Source: Isochrysis galbana (Eukaryota; Haptophyta; Isochrysidales; Isochrysidaceae). Taken from it: a stretch of DNA of 64,000 nucleotides. The DNA lies in the NCBI GenBank assembly GCA_018136815.1, contig CM030932.1, positions 1,839,284 to 1,903,283 of the forward strand, given 5' to 3'. A program made the translations under genes and the position numbers. This document shows, piece after piece, positions 19,832 to 31,120 of this stretch (positions within the stretch are counted from its first letter, which is position 1; the number at the start of each line of letters is the position of its first letter). The notes under the pieces were generated by a model. That model searched no databases and was not told where the DNA came from. It saw only the letters and a program-made list of their open reading frames with translations.

Positions 19832-22519
19832 ATGCGCTCGCCCGGCTCTGCGCCCTCGACGCCCGCTGGCGCGCCTTCTGTGCGTAAGGCGCGTGCCGAG
19901 CGTACGGACACGTCGGAGCCGCCGCCACCACTCCAGGCGACTGCGGACGAGGTCACTGCTCATGTACGCGAGATATGCCGCCGGATGCGGCAGCCGGTGC
20001 GGCAGGAGGTCTCGTGGGAGGAGCGAGTCATCGCGATGCGAAAGCTGCATGCGCTCTTGCTCGGTGGCGTGGCGCGACACGCGGTCTTCGCTCGGCTGGC
20101 AAACTCGGAGCTCGCGCCGGTGCTCGCCATTCAGCTCGCGGACAACCGCTCCAAGTGCGTGAAGATGGCATGTACAGTGATCAGTGAGTGCAGTCGGCAG
20201 CTACAGCTCACATTCGCTGAGGGGGCCACCTCTCTCCTCCCACCATTGCTAAAGCTCCTGCGGGGGGCGGCACCGCTAGTAGTGGTGGACTCGGCGAAGC
20301 AGTGTGTCAGTGCGATGGTACTACACACGCGCGCCATAGGGCTCCTCTCGCCTCTGCTTGCGGGAGCAAGGCAGCGTGCCGCTGCTCCAGCCCTACGCTG
20401 CGCGTGTGTCCAGTTCCTAGGTGAGGCGCTCGAGGCCTATGACCATGAAACGATGGATGCCTACGTTGTTGTTGTCGGGGATGTGCTGAGCACTGCTCTT
20501 GCAGATGCAGCCTCCGAGGTGCGTTCCATCGCATCGACCTTGTTCTGTGAGAGGTTCGAAGCGCGATATCCCTCCCAAGCGGCACTGGTGTGCGCCAACC
20601 TCTCGAGTGCATCGAGAAGGCTGCTCGCATCAGTCAAGACGGGACAGGCTTCGAGGCAAGAATCCTTCGAAGATGCAACGGATTGCTCCTCTCCGAAGCA
20701 ACGCCTGACGGGTGAAGATTTTGGGAGAGTTGGCACCGATGAGGGCATGGGAGACCGTGGAGCTTTGAGCCCGCCAACGGCGCCTGAGGCCCATGTCATG
20801 TTGCCCCGTACGACAAAGTCTGCGGCGGTGACTCGGGTGGCGAGATGCCAGCGGGTGCGCAGTGTGTGGGAGACAGCGCAGGTCGCACGGGGAGCACGTG
20901 ATGCCGTGCTAAGTGCAAATCTTCGAAAGGAAACTCGCCGGAGAAGAGCCGAGGCAAGTGATTTCGAGGTGCAAATTTTTGCCCTTGATCGCCCTCCGCA
21001 ACATTTGAGCGCACCCGGTGCGGCGGGGCAAAGGGCTGGAATCGACGCCATTCCAGAAGCTGCTGGTGCCCTTGACCATTCGATCGCGGATGTGCAATCG
21101 GCTGGGTTGGCAGGTGAGGGAGCAAACTCCGCATGCTCATCCCCGCCGATAAATCAGGCAGCTAAAGCAGAGAACGTTGAGGAGGAAGAGAGTTTCATAT
21201 TAGGGTATGACGATGACCACGACGAAAGCGTGGTATCGTGTCCGCTAGTCGAACCAACGTGTCTACAAACGGCCCATCAAACGGCAGGGGATTATCGGCT
21301 TGCATCTGCAGCCATTCAGGCAGGCTCGCCGGGCTTGGAAGACCATCTTGCCCAAGGAGACCATGCGGTTTCGCCCAACCCTAGCATATCGCCAAGGTGG
21401 GACCAGCAGCAATGGCAGTCTGTGAGCGAGCGCCGATCGACTTGGTTGAGCGAGGGCGAGGAGACCACGAGGCCCTGCTCCTTGACAGATCTTCAAACGA
21501 GGAATTTCGGATCAGAGTTGCCGGAAACTCAGACCGAAATTGCTGCCGCGAAATCGGAGCTAGAGGCCATTCGGCTTCAAATCCTTGACGCGCAACAACG
21601 AAAGGACGCAACGTTGCATTCTCTAGATATGATCACCCAAGAACACGAGGCTGCCAAGCGAAACCTCCATGGAACTCTGAGGGAACTCGAGGTTGTCCAA
21701 GTGCAATTGCGTGCCGCCCGAGTCGCGCTTTCCAGTGCACCTGCTGATTGCGTCCTTACCACTTCTCGTCGTGAAAGCGATGTCTTCTTCGCTCAGGAAG
21801 GATGCCCACAACGTTACAAAGGCCGTGTTCACGAGAGTACGGCTGGCAGCTTCTTGATGCCGCCTCAAGTAGACGCAAGTTCACCGATTTTGGAGGAAGA
21901 GGCGAATGGCCTAGGCGCACAGCTGGCAGCACAAGATCACCAAGGTCGTTTGGCAACGTTGCAGCCTTTAAGGCAGAGCCCCACAAACCTAGCCTCGGAG
22001 ATCTGTGTGCGCAAAGCAGGTAGCGACGGTTCTCTGACCGGTCACCCAAAGAATCAGGATGATGAGCTTCTCAGAGAGAGATTCTTACAGCCGATTGAGT
22101 GTTACCCGCCTAGCGATCCAAATGCAAATCTCTCATCAAGGACGTTCACCGTACCGATTCCGCGTCGCCCGCCGAGCGCACCGAGGACATCGAACACCAC
22201 GCAAGACACAATTGAGACTGTGTCTACTATGCACTCGAGCGATTCTGGAGCAGCGGGTGTGTTTCCCGACTCTAGGCTTTTGGAACGGCGGATGGAGGCT
22301 GGTGGTTGCTGCAAGGGATCTCAGCACATACATCCTCTCAACGCTAAGGCTGCTTCACACGAGGCAACAAGGATGAGCATTCCAGCTGGAGATGTGAATC
22401 AACTTCTAGCTGCGTGCAATGCATACGTGGCCAACATTGTCTCCGACAACAAACGAATGCGCAACAAGCTCCTCGAGTGCAAGAGGAAGCTAGTTGGGGA
22501 TAGCTTCTCTCGGACCTAG
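19832..22519 (+). CDS. CLASP/TOG-like microtubule-associated protein
   Basis: Single open frame of 895 residues starting at ATG 19832. After a short Pro/Ala-rich leader, residues about 40-255 form a helical-repeat region resembling the CLASP N-terminal TOG domain. Its signs are a Trp-Glu-Glu-Arg helix start (SWEERVIAMRKLHALL), repeated two-helix units, and the DNRSKCVKMACTVISECS helix typical of the third repeat. TOG domains bind tubulin. The middle (about 260-555) is low-complexity and acidic (VEEEESFILGYDDDHDE). A coiled coil spans about 558-635, and a second short helix lies near the C-terminus (NKRMRNKLLECKRKLV). CLASPs regulate microtubule plus ends and kinetochores. This protein has only one recognisable TOG domain, so it may be a divergent CLASP or a TOG/crescerin-type protein. 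Confidence 0.7.
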   Translation: MRSPGSAPSTPAGAPSVRKARAERTDTSEPPPPLQATADEVTAHVREICRRMRQPVRQEVSWEERVIAMRKLHALLLGGVARHAVFARLANSELAPVLAIQLADNRSKCVKMACTVISECSRQLQLTFAEGATSLLPPLLKLLRGAAPLVVVDSAKQCVSAMVLHTRAIGLLSPLLAGARQRAAAPALRCACVQFLGEALEAYDHETMDAYVVVVGDVLSTALADAASEVRSIASTLFCERFEARYPSQAALVCANLSSASRRLLASVKTGQASRQESFEDATDCSSPKQRLTGEDFGRVGTDEGMGDRGALSPPTAPEAHVMLPRTTKSAAVTRVARCQRVRSVWETAQVARGARDAVLSANLRKETRRRRAEASDFEVQIFALDRPPQHLSAPGAAGQRAGIDAIPEAAGALDHSIADVQSAGLAGEGANSACSSPPINQAAKAENVEEEESFILGYDDDHDESVVSCPLVEPTCLQTAHQTAGDYRLASAAIQAGSPGLEDHLAQGDHAVSPNPSISPRWDQQQWQSVSERRSTWLSEGEETTRPCSLTDLQTRNFGSELPETQTEIAAAKSELEAIRLQILDAQQRKDATLHSLDMITQEHEAAKRNLHGTLRELEVVQVQLRAARVALSSAPADCVLTTSRRESDVFFAQEGCPQRYKGRVHESTAGSFLMPPQVDASSPILEEEANGLGAQLAAQDHQGRLATLQPLRQSPTNLASEICVRKAGSDGSLTGHPKNQDDELLRERFLQPIECYPPSDPNANLSSRTFTVPIPRRPPSAPRTSNTTQDTIETVSTMHSSDSGAAGVFPDSRLLERRMEAGGCCKGSQHIHPLNAKAASHEATRMSIPAGDVNQLLAACNAYVANIVSDNKRMRNKLLECKRKLVGDSFSRT

Positions 22520-22753
22520 ATTGGGGTTAGTGATTCTTGTCCGTCGCACCAGAATTGAGCCCGAATGGGAGGTGCCCTGCCCATCTCTTTTACTGAGGGT
22601 GGGCTACAACCGAAGAATGCAGTCGATTTTCAGACGAACGCTGTCACGGGTGGGGGGGGGAGAGCATACCCCCTCTTCCACCTCGCATGTTCCACTTTTA
22701 ATAAAAGCGTTTTCAACTAAGTTTATATTTATACTTGGTTCTCCCACGGGGAC

Positions 22754-23505
22754 AGCTAAGTTTATACTTAGCTCGCCCATGGGGGGGCACGAGCCCCCCC
22801 CTCTCTCCACTCCTCCCCCGCCATGGGGGAGGAACCACCCATCCTCCTGGCACGCCTGATGGCTTGCCAGGAGGCCACTGCCCTGCTGACCCTCTCTCCC
22901 ACTGACAGGCTCGCCTGATTCGCCCATCCTGGCCCGGCGTGGCCAGCCCATTGCTCCAACCCCTCCTCCCCCCTGTTCGACAGGCAGACAGGTGCAGCGT
23001 GGGGGCCCCTGAGGCTCAGGAGCGCCAGCGAGGGAGAGGCAGGGGAGGCCAGGGCCCAGCCCCAGCCTCCTCTGCCCCCTGAGCTGGCCTCCATGAGCCT
23101 CCAGGGTCGCCAATGGGCAGCTGCAGGCCTGCCGCAGGCGCGCCATCGCGCGTGCCGCAGGAGAGGGGAGAGAGAGCGCGGAGAAGGGGGTGGGCGGAGC
23201 GGAGCTCCGCCCACCGAAAAATAGGTAAGTCCCGCATCTGTTTACAGGATAAGTCGGGACTGAGGTCGCCGCCCACTCGGAGACACAGGAGGAAGAGAGG
23301 GAACAGATCACCGGGGGGAGGCGCGGGCCACCGGACCATATCTAAGCCCTTCACCCCAATCCCCCTAGTAGTGCACGGGGGGAGCCGCCTGATGGCGGGG
23401 GGAGAAGGGCTGGGAGCGTGGGGGTGTAGAAAGTTTTCCTACGTGAGTAGAAAGTAGAAAGTAGAGGGTCCACGGCTGCGTGCGCGGTGAGACTATTAAA
23501 AGGTT
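22754..23505 (+). repeat. Dispersed repeat R1, most complete copy
   Basis: Starts with a palindromic CTAAGTTTATACTTAG and continues through a G/C-rich body (GGGGGGGCACGAGCCCCC, then CTCCTGGCACGCCTGATGG). It ends in a tail with TAGTGCACGGGGGGAG and ACTATTAAAAGGTTT. Partial copies of its 5' part occur at 23513-23830, 23843-24190, 31424-31530 and, diverged, 62090-62300. Copies of its 3' part occur at 50735-50892 and 56140-56625. It is non-coding on both strands: the long open frames there are GC-rich artefacts. Family type is unknown. Confidence 0.75.
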
Positions 23506-23512
23506 TAATGGT

Positions 23513-24190
23513 TCTCCCACGGGGAGGGCACGAGCCCCCCCGTCTCTCCACTCCTCCCCTGCCATGGGGGAGGAACCTCCCATCCTCCTGCCTCCTAGCA
23601 TGCCTGATGGCTTGCCAGGAGGAGACTGCCCTGCTGACCCACTCTCACACTGGCAGACACGCCTGGTTCGCGCGCCCTGGCCTGTCGTGGCCAGCCCATT
23701 GCTCCAACCCCCCCTCTCCCCCCCTGGTCGACAGGCAGACAGGTGTAGCGTGGGGGCCCCAGAGGCGTTCAGGAGCGCCAACGAGAAGAGGTAGGGGAGG
23801 CCATGGCCCAGTGGCCCAGCCCCAGCCTCCTCTGCCCCCTGAGCAACTAAGTTTATACTTGGTTCGCCTATGGGGGGGCACGAGCCCCCCTCTCTCTCCA
23901 CTCCTCCCCTGCCGTGGGGGAGGAACCACCCATCCTCCTGGCATGCCTGATGGCTTGCCAGGAGGCCACTGCCCTGCTGACCCACTCTCCCACTGACAGG
24001 CACGCCTGGATCGCTCGTTCTGGCCCCTCGTGGCCAGCCCATCGCTCCAACCCCCCCTCCCCCCCTGTTCGACAGGCAGACAGGTGCAGACTGGGGGCCC
24101 CAGAGGCTCAGGAACGCCAGCGAGGGAGAGGCAGGGGAGGCCAAGGCCCAGCCCCAGCCTCCTCTGCCCCCTGAGCTGGCCTCCAGGAGC
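23513..24190 (+). repeat. Two further partial copies of repeat R1 in tandem
   Basis: 23513-23830 and 23843-24190 both repeat the 5' part of R1 in the same orientation: the GGGCACGAGCCCC motif, the CATGCCTGATGGCTTGCCAGGAGG segment in pieces, and the GACAGGCAGACAGGTG segment. Their spacing suggests successive insertions or local duplication. Confidence 0.7.
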
Positions 24191-25312
24191 CTCCAAGGGT
24201 CGCCAGCAAGCAGCTGCCGCGCGCCGAAATCTCGTGGATATCAGCCATCCGCCGAGCCCATTCGACGTTTGACGTCTCCGAGCGAGGCCGGGAGAGCCCA
24301 ACTTCAAGCTGATGCCGGGCGCGCTGCGTGCCCGATTTCGACGATCCATCCAGATGGGGGGCCCCGCCAGACACCAAATGCACAGGGACCACCCACACAG
24401 CCACGCCAATCGTGCAGGCCGCGCGCCGAATCCTCGTCGCAGTCAGCCATTTGTAGATCCCTTTGAATGTTGACGTCTGACGTAGCCGAGGGAGCGCCGC
24501 CGCCGCCGCCGCCCCCACTTACTGGCCCGTCGCCGCCGCCGCTTTTGCCGATGTTTACTTAAGTCTGACTGGTGGACTGCCAGCGGCTCTCTGTCTCAGC
24601 TGCCCACCGGAGGTTGACTGACGCCGCGTCGGCTCCACGGTGTACAGCTCTACTTGACGTCTACGTCAAGTATTGCGAAGACCTTGGTGTGCTTCTTCGC
24701 TACTCGAGCTCCGCGTGCCCGGAGTGCTTTCGTTGCGCCGTCGCGCGTCATCAACAGTATAAATTAATTTTCAATGCCACCTGCCAAGGCCACCACCCAG
24801 CGGCAGACAATGATTTCTGCTCTGGGTGGTGGGTTCCCGCGAGATGCGCTATGAGGCGCTCTGGCAAGATCTTGGGCTTTCCTGCCCGCCGCAGCGTAGA
24901 GCGCCACGACGAGGCCCGTCCTGAGGCCACCCACGGGTCTCGCCTCATCGAGCAATGCCGGATCTGGCACTGTCAGAGAGAGGATGGCCGCGTAGGCAGC
25001 CTCGACGCGGAGGCTCGTCAGCCACGCGTGGACGGCCGCGCCGGTGAGCTGAGCCTAGTTCTCGATGCCGAGTTCGAGAGAGGGTGAATCCTGCGAGGGA
25101 CGGGTCGGGATGGTCGGGGTGGGGCCTCTGGTAGCCAGGGTAGCCGCGTGCGCGCGCTGTGATGTGCTGGGTGGGCTGCGCGGGCAATGATGCCAGAGGG
25201 TCAGGGGGTGGTCGGACTGTCGGCAGCCCGACACGACGCTGCATCGGGCGGGAATCAAATGCCGAATGTAGCTTAGATATCAAGGAACCGATCCCCCCGC
25301 GGGCGCGACGGC
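24191..25312. other. Intergenic, no supported gene
   Basis: Contains open frames on both strands but no recognisable domain, and no exon series I can defend. A GCC trinucleotide run lies near 24496-24545. Short GACGTTTGACGTC- and CGCGCGCCGAATC-like motifs recur at 24220-24280 and 24415-24480, suggesting an old local duplication. Confidence 0.35.
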
Positions 25313-25510
25313 CCATTCTTTACGGGTAGAGCGTGAGTGCGCGTGACGGAGGGGGCGAGAGGGGGGGCGGATCGCACCATTTCTTGGCGAAGATTTTCGT
25401 AGCGTCAGGTAGCCCCCCCCGGAGCTTTTTTATTGGGCACCGCGCCACGGTCAAAAAATGCAGCCCAACCCTTACTAATAGTTAAAAAGCCCCTGTTTGA
25501 CCGCCCTACG
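25313..25510 (+). repeat. Dispersed repeat R3, copy 1
   Basis: Runs from TTCTTTACGGGTAGAGCG to CCCTGTTTGACCGCCCTAC. A second copy of the same length and order lies at 59990-60190. The terminal motif alone (TGTTTGACCGCCCTA) also occurs near 50710, 60210 and 60585. Non-coding. Confidence 0.75.
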
Positions 25511-26031
25511 AGATCTCCAAATTGAAGTCACTGTCGACGGAGTAAAGGGGAGTGATCACTTTGCGAAGATGTTTGTTGCTCGGGGCGTGCAGTCCTAGTC
25601 GCTCTCTTTGAGCCATAGTGCTACTACAGACTACAGACTACAGACACATACGTGATATACGTGTATGTATCTATATGCATATGCACCCCTTCAAATCTCC
25701 CCCCTCGCAGACCCCCGGCTCCCATTATAACTCCCCACAAGTTGCAATGAGGGAAAATCCAGTGACCAGTGAGGCGGTACCGACCTACGTCGGGCGACTC
25801 ACCAGAGAAAAACACCAAACACCGGGGGGATCAAGCTTGATCCATTGTAGCTTCCGCCCCGTTTTCGCCTTCGTCCATAGTACGTCGTAGTACGCTCTTT
25901 TTACGGATGCGTGGAATGATTTCGGGGCCGCCAATGCTTGTAACCAGTATCTGGGGATGGAGTATATAAGACACGCGAATCTAAATAAGACGCGCGAGCC
26001 CCGCTGGACCTCCCCGCCCCCGCTCGCCGCC

Positions 26032-27216
26032 ATGACAAGCATGCCCTCGCCTCCAGCTATCCGACCGGGCACTGAGATGCGCTACAAGCACGCCATGATC
26101 CTCATCAATGGCAAGTCGCCCGCCCAGATACTGCGCGAGAGGATCGAGTTTGAAGGCACACTGCCGAGCGGAGCGCTCAAGCTCCAGATGTTCCTCAACC
26201 ACCAAGTTGACTGCGCCCTCCTCGCCACATGCGGCCAGCACCTTGCCTATCGGTTCACGCATGCCACCCAGGAATTCACCAAGATCCTCGCGCCTAGGTC
26301 TGGAGTAGTGGTGGCGCAAGCATGTGCAGTCCACATGCACCTTCCCATGGTCATCGCAGTCACCAAGCCGCCAATGACGTCCTCGCCCAATGCTGTCTTG
26401 TATAAACATACGAGGCCCCAAGGCGGCGTGTACACTGAGGAAACAGATCTATACGTCTCGTCCGAGGTACACGTGCACGCGCCTGCTCACCCCCAACCCC
26501 ATGACTTTTGCGCCCAAGGGATTGGATGCTCAAGGCATTGGATGCTCAAGGCATTCGATGTTCGGAGAGCGCTGCGAACCGTGTACTTGACTTGCCGTGC
26601 TAGAAGTATGGGGTGGTGTCGGTGAGACTGCCGTTTAGGCGTGAGTCTTGGACCGATTCCATTATGTTTCCAGGTAATCTCTCCAACTGACTCTGTTTTG
26701 ATTCTCGACGACGTCTTGGCGTCCGGCAAAACAGCTGCGGCCTGTGCTGATCTCGTGAAACAGTAAGCGTATTCCAGCAACCTCAGCCTACCATTTCTCC
26801 GCCCGCGCGCAGAGTGGTGCACTATGAACCGGATGTGATCCCGTCCACTGCTTGTTCCTTGGGGACAGATCTGGCGCCAAGGTGAAGGGGTGCGGCTTCT
26901 TGATTGAGAAAATGTACGACGGTGGACATGCATTGCTCCCGGAAGATGCACTTGTTGTGTCTGTTGTGCGGGTGAGCTACCGACGACGCCCAAATAGAGC
27001 ACCACACGTGAGCAGAGTCTAGCAGAGGTAGCATTACCTAGACGGGGCTGATGGCACTTGAGGGCAATAAAGGTGCCCTTGCCTGTATGGAGTTGATGGT
27101 CGATAAGGGCATACATAGAGAGGACCGCACCTTTCAATCAGCCATTCTCTGGCTTTGTCTTGTAGGTGAAGAACGTCAGCGATGGACGGATTGAATTTTG
27201 CGACGACAGCTCCTGA
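26032..27216 (+). CDS. Xanthine phosphoribosyltransferase-like protein (bacterial Xpt type), 4 exons
   Basis: Deduced exons: 26032-26466, 26674-26762, 26869-26971, 27166-27216, giving 225 residues. All three introns are GT-AG and frame-consistent. The protein begins at ATG 26032. It carries the ILRERIEFEG helix and the FLNHQVD segment characteristic of xanthine phosphoribosyltransferase, then FTKILAPRSG. The PRPP-binding loop VLILDDVLASGKTAA lies in exon 2, and an FLIEKMYDGG strand near the end. The enzyme joins PRPP to xanthine (or a related purine) in purine salvage, in the cytosol unless targeted. The closest family by motif is bacterial Xpt rather than the usual eukaryotic HGPRT. The N-terminus is about 30 residues longer than bacterial Xpt. 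Substrate preference is not provable from sequence. Confidence 0.78.
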
Positions 27217-28118
27217 GGCCCAAGAGTGGGTGAACGCCCAATCATCCATTCTTTCAATGCATCTGACGCATTCGGATGGATGGGTTGTGATTCTGCTCGG
27301 GCATGCATGCTCGTTCTCCTCCTCCTTGCCACTAGGTGATGTGCGCCTTTGTTGGCAATGCAGATCCGTGCAAGGCGGCCGCTTGGATGAGATACATCTG
27401 GCTCAGAATCCGGTGCTGGCGCTCTAGACTCGAGAGAGGGATTGAGGGATGGATGCTTGTTTCTTAGGGTCTAATCTCAAAATTGACGTTTTTGACCCCC
27501 TAGCCCCTAGGTCAAGGTTAGACTGAGATTGCCTTAACGAAGCATTAGGGAATATAGATATGGATATGAGGATGGGCGTAAGACAGGGCTATGAGCTATG
27601 AGTAGGCTACGAATGGCGCCGCGGCTGTAGGCTAGTAGCAGGAGTTTAGGGGTCCATCTAGGTCTAGGCCACAGCGTACAGTAGACAGTAGTACAATAGT
27701 GTATGTGGTATGTGGAATGCGAATGCACAACGCTCAAGCTCAAGGCTTCGGCTTCATCCTTTTGCTACTTGGCCAGAGCTGATAACGAGATAACGAGTAA
27801 CGAGCTCGTTTAACGAGTAACGAGTAACGAGCCATGCGCCAAGCGGGGTGGGGTCTCCGTTGCCGACGAGGCAAGGTCCTACGGCACTTAGGTTATACTA
27901 CCAGACAAGTAGACTCCCGACGAGAGGCCGGAGCTGTACCAGAACGACGTCGCGGGCTGTGAATGCACTCTGTGAATCCTCCTCTCGTCCCTCGTGTGTA
28001 AGTTCTACTGCTACTCCCTAGTATTCTAGTATAAAAGAAAAGGCCCGCCTGCCCCTCCCCCCTTCCCAAGGGGGTGGTGGAGGGGGTGGCGCCCTCTCCG
28101 GTGCCGTGGGCCCCGGCG
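27217..28118. other. Intergenic with short TAACGAG tandem repeats
   Basis: No gene recognised. A cluster of TAACGAG units lies at 27783-27830, shortly upstream of the kinase gene. This interval probably holds the terminator of the phosphoribosyltransferase gene and the promoter of the kinase gene. Confidence 0.5.
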
Positions 28119-31100
28119 ATGAGCGCGATGGGCTCGCTCGTCGCTGCCACGATGGGCTACTCGACTCTCTCAGCGCGGCGGGGGCGGAAGGGCGAGACGA
28201 GAGGGCTCTCGGGGGGATTGGGCCCCGACGCGTACGCCTACGCAGACTACGCCCAGCCTGTTCCGCAGGCACTTCGTGTCATCTCCGCCATCCAGCCCAT
28301 CGCTCGGCTGCTTCACAAGATCCAAATGGAGCGTGGGCACACCGTCTGCTGCGTCGGCTCTCGTGGCGCAGTGCACGGATGTGAGCTGGCGGCGGCGCGT
28401 GCACGCACGGATGCGGAGCTCGAGCACCTGCCGCCCGCCCAGAGGATGATGCTCCGACGGCTCAGAGAGTCGGCCGACAGAGACCTCGCAGCCGACGCAG
28501 ACGAGCCGGTCGCAGTTGGCATCGCTTTGTACGGCGCGCTTATGGGATATACATCGCTGCTCGAGCATATCCACTCGGAGCTAGGCACCTTCCCCGTCTG
28601 CACGGCCACCTTCATTTTCTCTGCTTTCGCCAGCCTCAAGTGTGTAATTGCGCAAATCCGAGCCATTGTTGCCGGCGCCATCGTGCTATCGGATGATGCC
28701 TTTGCAAGTGTCAGCGACAAGATGCGCGCCGACCTAGTGGTGCTGCTGCACAGGCGCCGCGCCTATGCGCGAGCAATCAGACACCAGGCGCCAAGACATC
28801 TGCTTCGCCTCCTTTCGGCCGGTCTGGAGGTGTCGCTGCCCCTTGCGGGTACACTGGACAAGCTCGAGTCCCTTTGCTCACTAGCAGCGCTCCGTGGCGA
28901 GCTAACACTCGACGAGTGGTGGGGGACAGTGTCAACGTACATCGACGTACTTGATCGGCTACTTTTTGCTCTCTTGGCTGAGTTCGAGCGGACAGCGCAC
29001 GGGCGCGCCGAAGCGCTTGAGCATGGCCGCCGAAGTCCAAGGCTCTCGGGCGAGTGTGACACATTCGAGATGGATCACTCAGCGGCTTCGAGCTGTAATT
29101 CGGAAGCTTCTTCATCGCCTGTTCTTAGACTCAAGGCGCTTGGCATCCGCCGCTCCGGCTACTCGGGTATCTTCTCAGCGGCTCCTCCCAGCGGGGAGCT
29201 GCGCATGATGCCATCACGAGAATCATCTCTAGCAGCCTCATCAGCTCGTAGCGACGTTCAGCCTGGTGACGCATATGCACGCCTGTTCGGGATGCCGCAC
29301 GAGTTTGGTGGTCGTACCGTCAGCCACATGAACAGCAGTGGCGGCTCGCCCGCGGCGAGCACCAATGATCAGACCAGGTGGAAGCTGCTCAACGCCGCGG
29401 CACTGCTCACACTTGGGCGCGCGGGAGTACATGGAAGCGTAGGCGGTGCTGCAAGCTTGAGCGAGTGGCTACACGCCACCCCGGCCGAGGCACTCAAGAG
29501 CGCCCTTTGCCGCATGGTCGATGCACGTGCGATGCTCGGTGACGCGCCCTCGCCCGTCTGTTCCCTCATCTCCGGAGTGTCGCCAAAGCTCTCTCCCCGT
29601 GTGAGCCGGGCTGCCAGTATGTTGCACCGCCAAGGGCAGCCTCCGTATTCTCCAACGGGCGTCCACAGCACCTCCCCGCGGCAAAACGGTCCAGCTGGTG
29701 ATCCTGAGAGCGAGCATCTCTCTCTGGACGGGACGGTGCACATACAAACCGCGAATGTCCTCTCATCCGCTGCTCCGGCTGCGGATGGACGAAGTGACGT
29801 AGCGGCTGTCCGGGCGGCCGAGCCTGAGCTGGGCGCATGGCTCATAGAGCTACACGAGCTACTCTTCGAGCATCGCATAGGCGTTGGGGGCGCAGGGGCC
29901 ACGTACTTAGCGACGTGGAAGGGAGCGCAAGTCGCAGTAAAGGTCGCGGGAGGCGTTGGTTCTTCCCGCTGGCTCGAGGCTTGGCGTGCCGAAGTGACCG
30001 CGTTGACACAGCTGCGTCATCCCAACGTAGTGGAGTATATGGGTTGCGTGGTCGAACCCCCCACATATTGCCTCGTGCTGGAGTATTGCCGTGGTGGCGA
30101 CTTGTACCAAGCATTGCGAGAACCAACCCCGCCGGGTCTCACTATGAAGGTCCTTCGCGGAGTCGCTGCTGGGATGGCTTATCTCCACTCGCGCTGCTAC
30201 ATGCACCGCGATCTCAAGTCATCTAATGTATTGCTTGACGGGAGTGGGGAGGCTAAGCTCATGGACTTTGGCCTTTCCCGAAGGCTGGACCCTCAAGCAG
30301 CGGAGGCCATGACGGCCGAGACTGGTACGTACCGCTGGATGGCGCCGGAGATTATTAGGCACGAGAGCTATACTGAGAGCGCCGACGTTTTCTCCTATGG
30401 GATGCTCGGCTTTGAGCTGCTCACACATGAGGTGCGCGAGCCAGGGAAGAGGGCGAGGATGGCGAGGTTGAATCGCAAAGTGTTCGGCGACACCGGGCGT
30501 TCATTCATAGGGCATGCCATTCTCGTAGATGCTCAATCGTCCCTCGTATCATGCTTCAGGTACCATACGCCGACAGATCTCCGCTTCAGGCAGCCGTGTG
30601 CACTGGGCTGCAAGGCCTCCGCCCTCCTCTTCCGGATGGCACACCACCAACAATCCGTTCTCTCATAGCACGTTGCTGGGATGTGCCACATCTGCGCCCT
30701 ACCTTTCCGGAGGTTGCCGGCGAGCTCGCAATCATCGGCCCCGAATTGACCATTGATGAGGTCGAGTGGCTCAATGCCCCATCAGGGCACGGAGTCGTGT
30801 ATGCCTTTAGCCCCACTCAAGCGCAATCGTTCGCACCCTTTCGCTCGGATGGACTCCCGCTTTCGCGACAATCCAGCCAACCCGCCTCTCCCACATACAC
30901 AATGAGCCGTTCCTCTCAAGGCGGCCATCCTGATGCCACCAGTAGCGCCTCCACGACGGAGCGGGTGTGGACGGTTCCAGTCGAAAATCGTGACAATCTA
31001 TCGTCACTCAGCCGGCACTCGAGCGTAGGTGGAGCCATTGACATCCGGATTAGCAGCTCCAACCGTCACAACTACCCTTACGCAGGCAAGCTGCGCCACT

Positions 31101-31120
31101 CTAGCGCTTCGATGCGCTGA
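28119..31120 (+). CDS. TKL-type protein kinase with N-terminal NIT-like sensor region, 2 exons
   Basis: Exons 28119-30431 and 30560-31120, separated by a 128 bp phase-0 GT-AG intron, give 957 residues. The start is ATG 28119. Residues about 45-310 are helical and resemble the NIT (nitrate/nitrite-sensing) domain: an IQMERGHT motif, then LAAARARTDAELEHL, with further helices. A Ser-rich linker follows. The kinase domain starts near 590, with a GVGGAGATYLATW glycine loop, VAVK Lys608, an AEVTAL helix Glu, HRD with Asp698, DFG with Asp716, and GTYRWMAPE. Exon 2 supplies the last lobe (VPYAD..., ARCWDVPHLRPTF), typical of tyrosine-kinase-like Ser/Thr kinases. The last 100 residues are Ser-rich. 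The frame of exon 1 continues into the intron to a stop at 30666, so intron retention would give a kinase lacking its C-lobe end. No transmembrane segment is obvious. The NIT assignment is tentative. Confidence 0.85.

Noticed and set aside
23222-23250. GTAAGT...TTTACAG in repeat R1 as a mini-intron
   Set aside because: The spacing is about 20 bases, too short to splice, and the surrounding DNA is non-coding.
22604-24409. Several 80-260 residue frames on both strands
   Set aside because: They lie entirely inside R1 repeats, recur in each copy, and resemble GC-rich artefacts rather than proteins.
24572-25087. A 171-residue plus-strand frame
   Set aside because: No domain, no conserved pattern and no splice support; Arg/Cys-rich composition looks like chance in GC-rich DNA.
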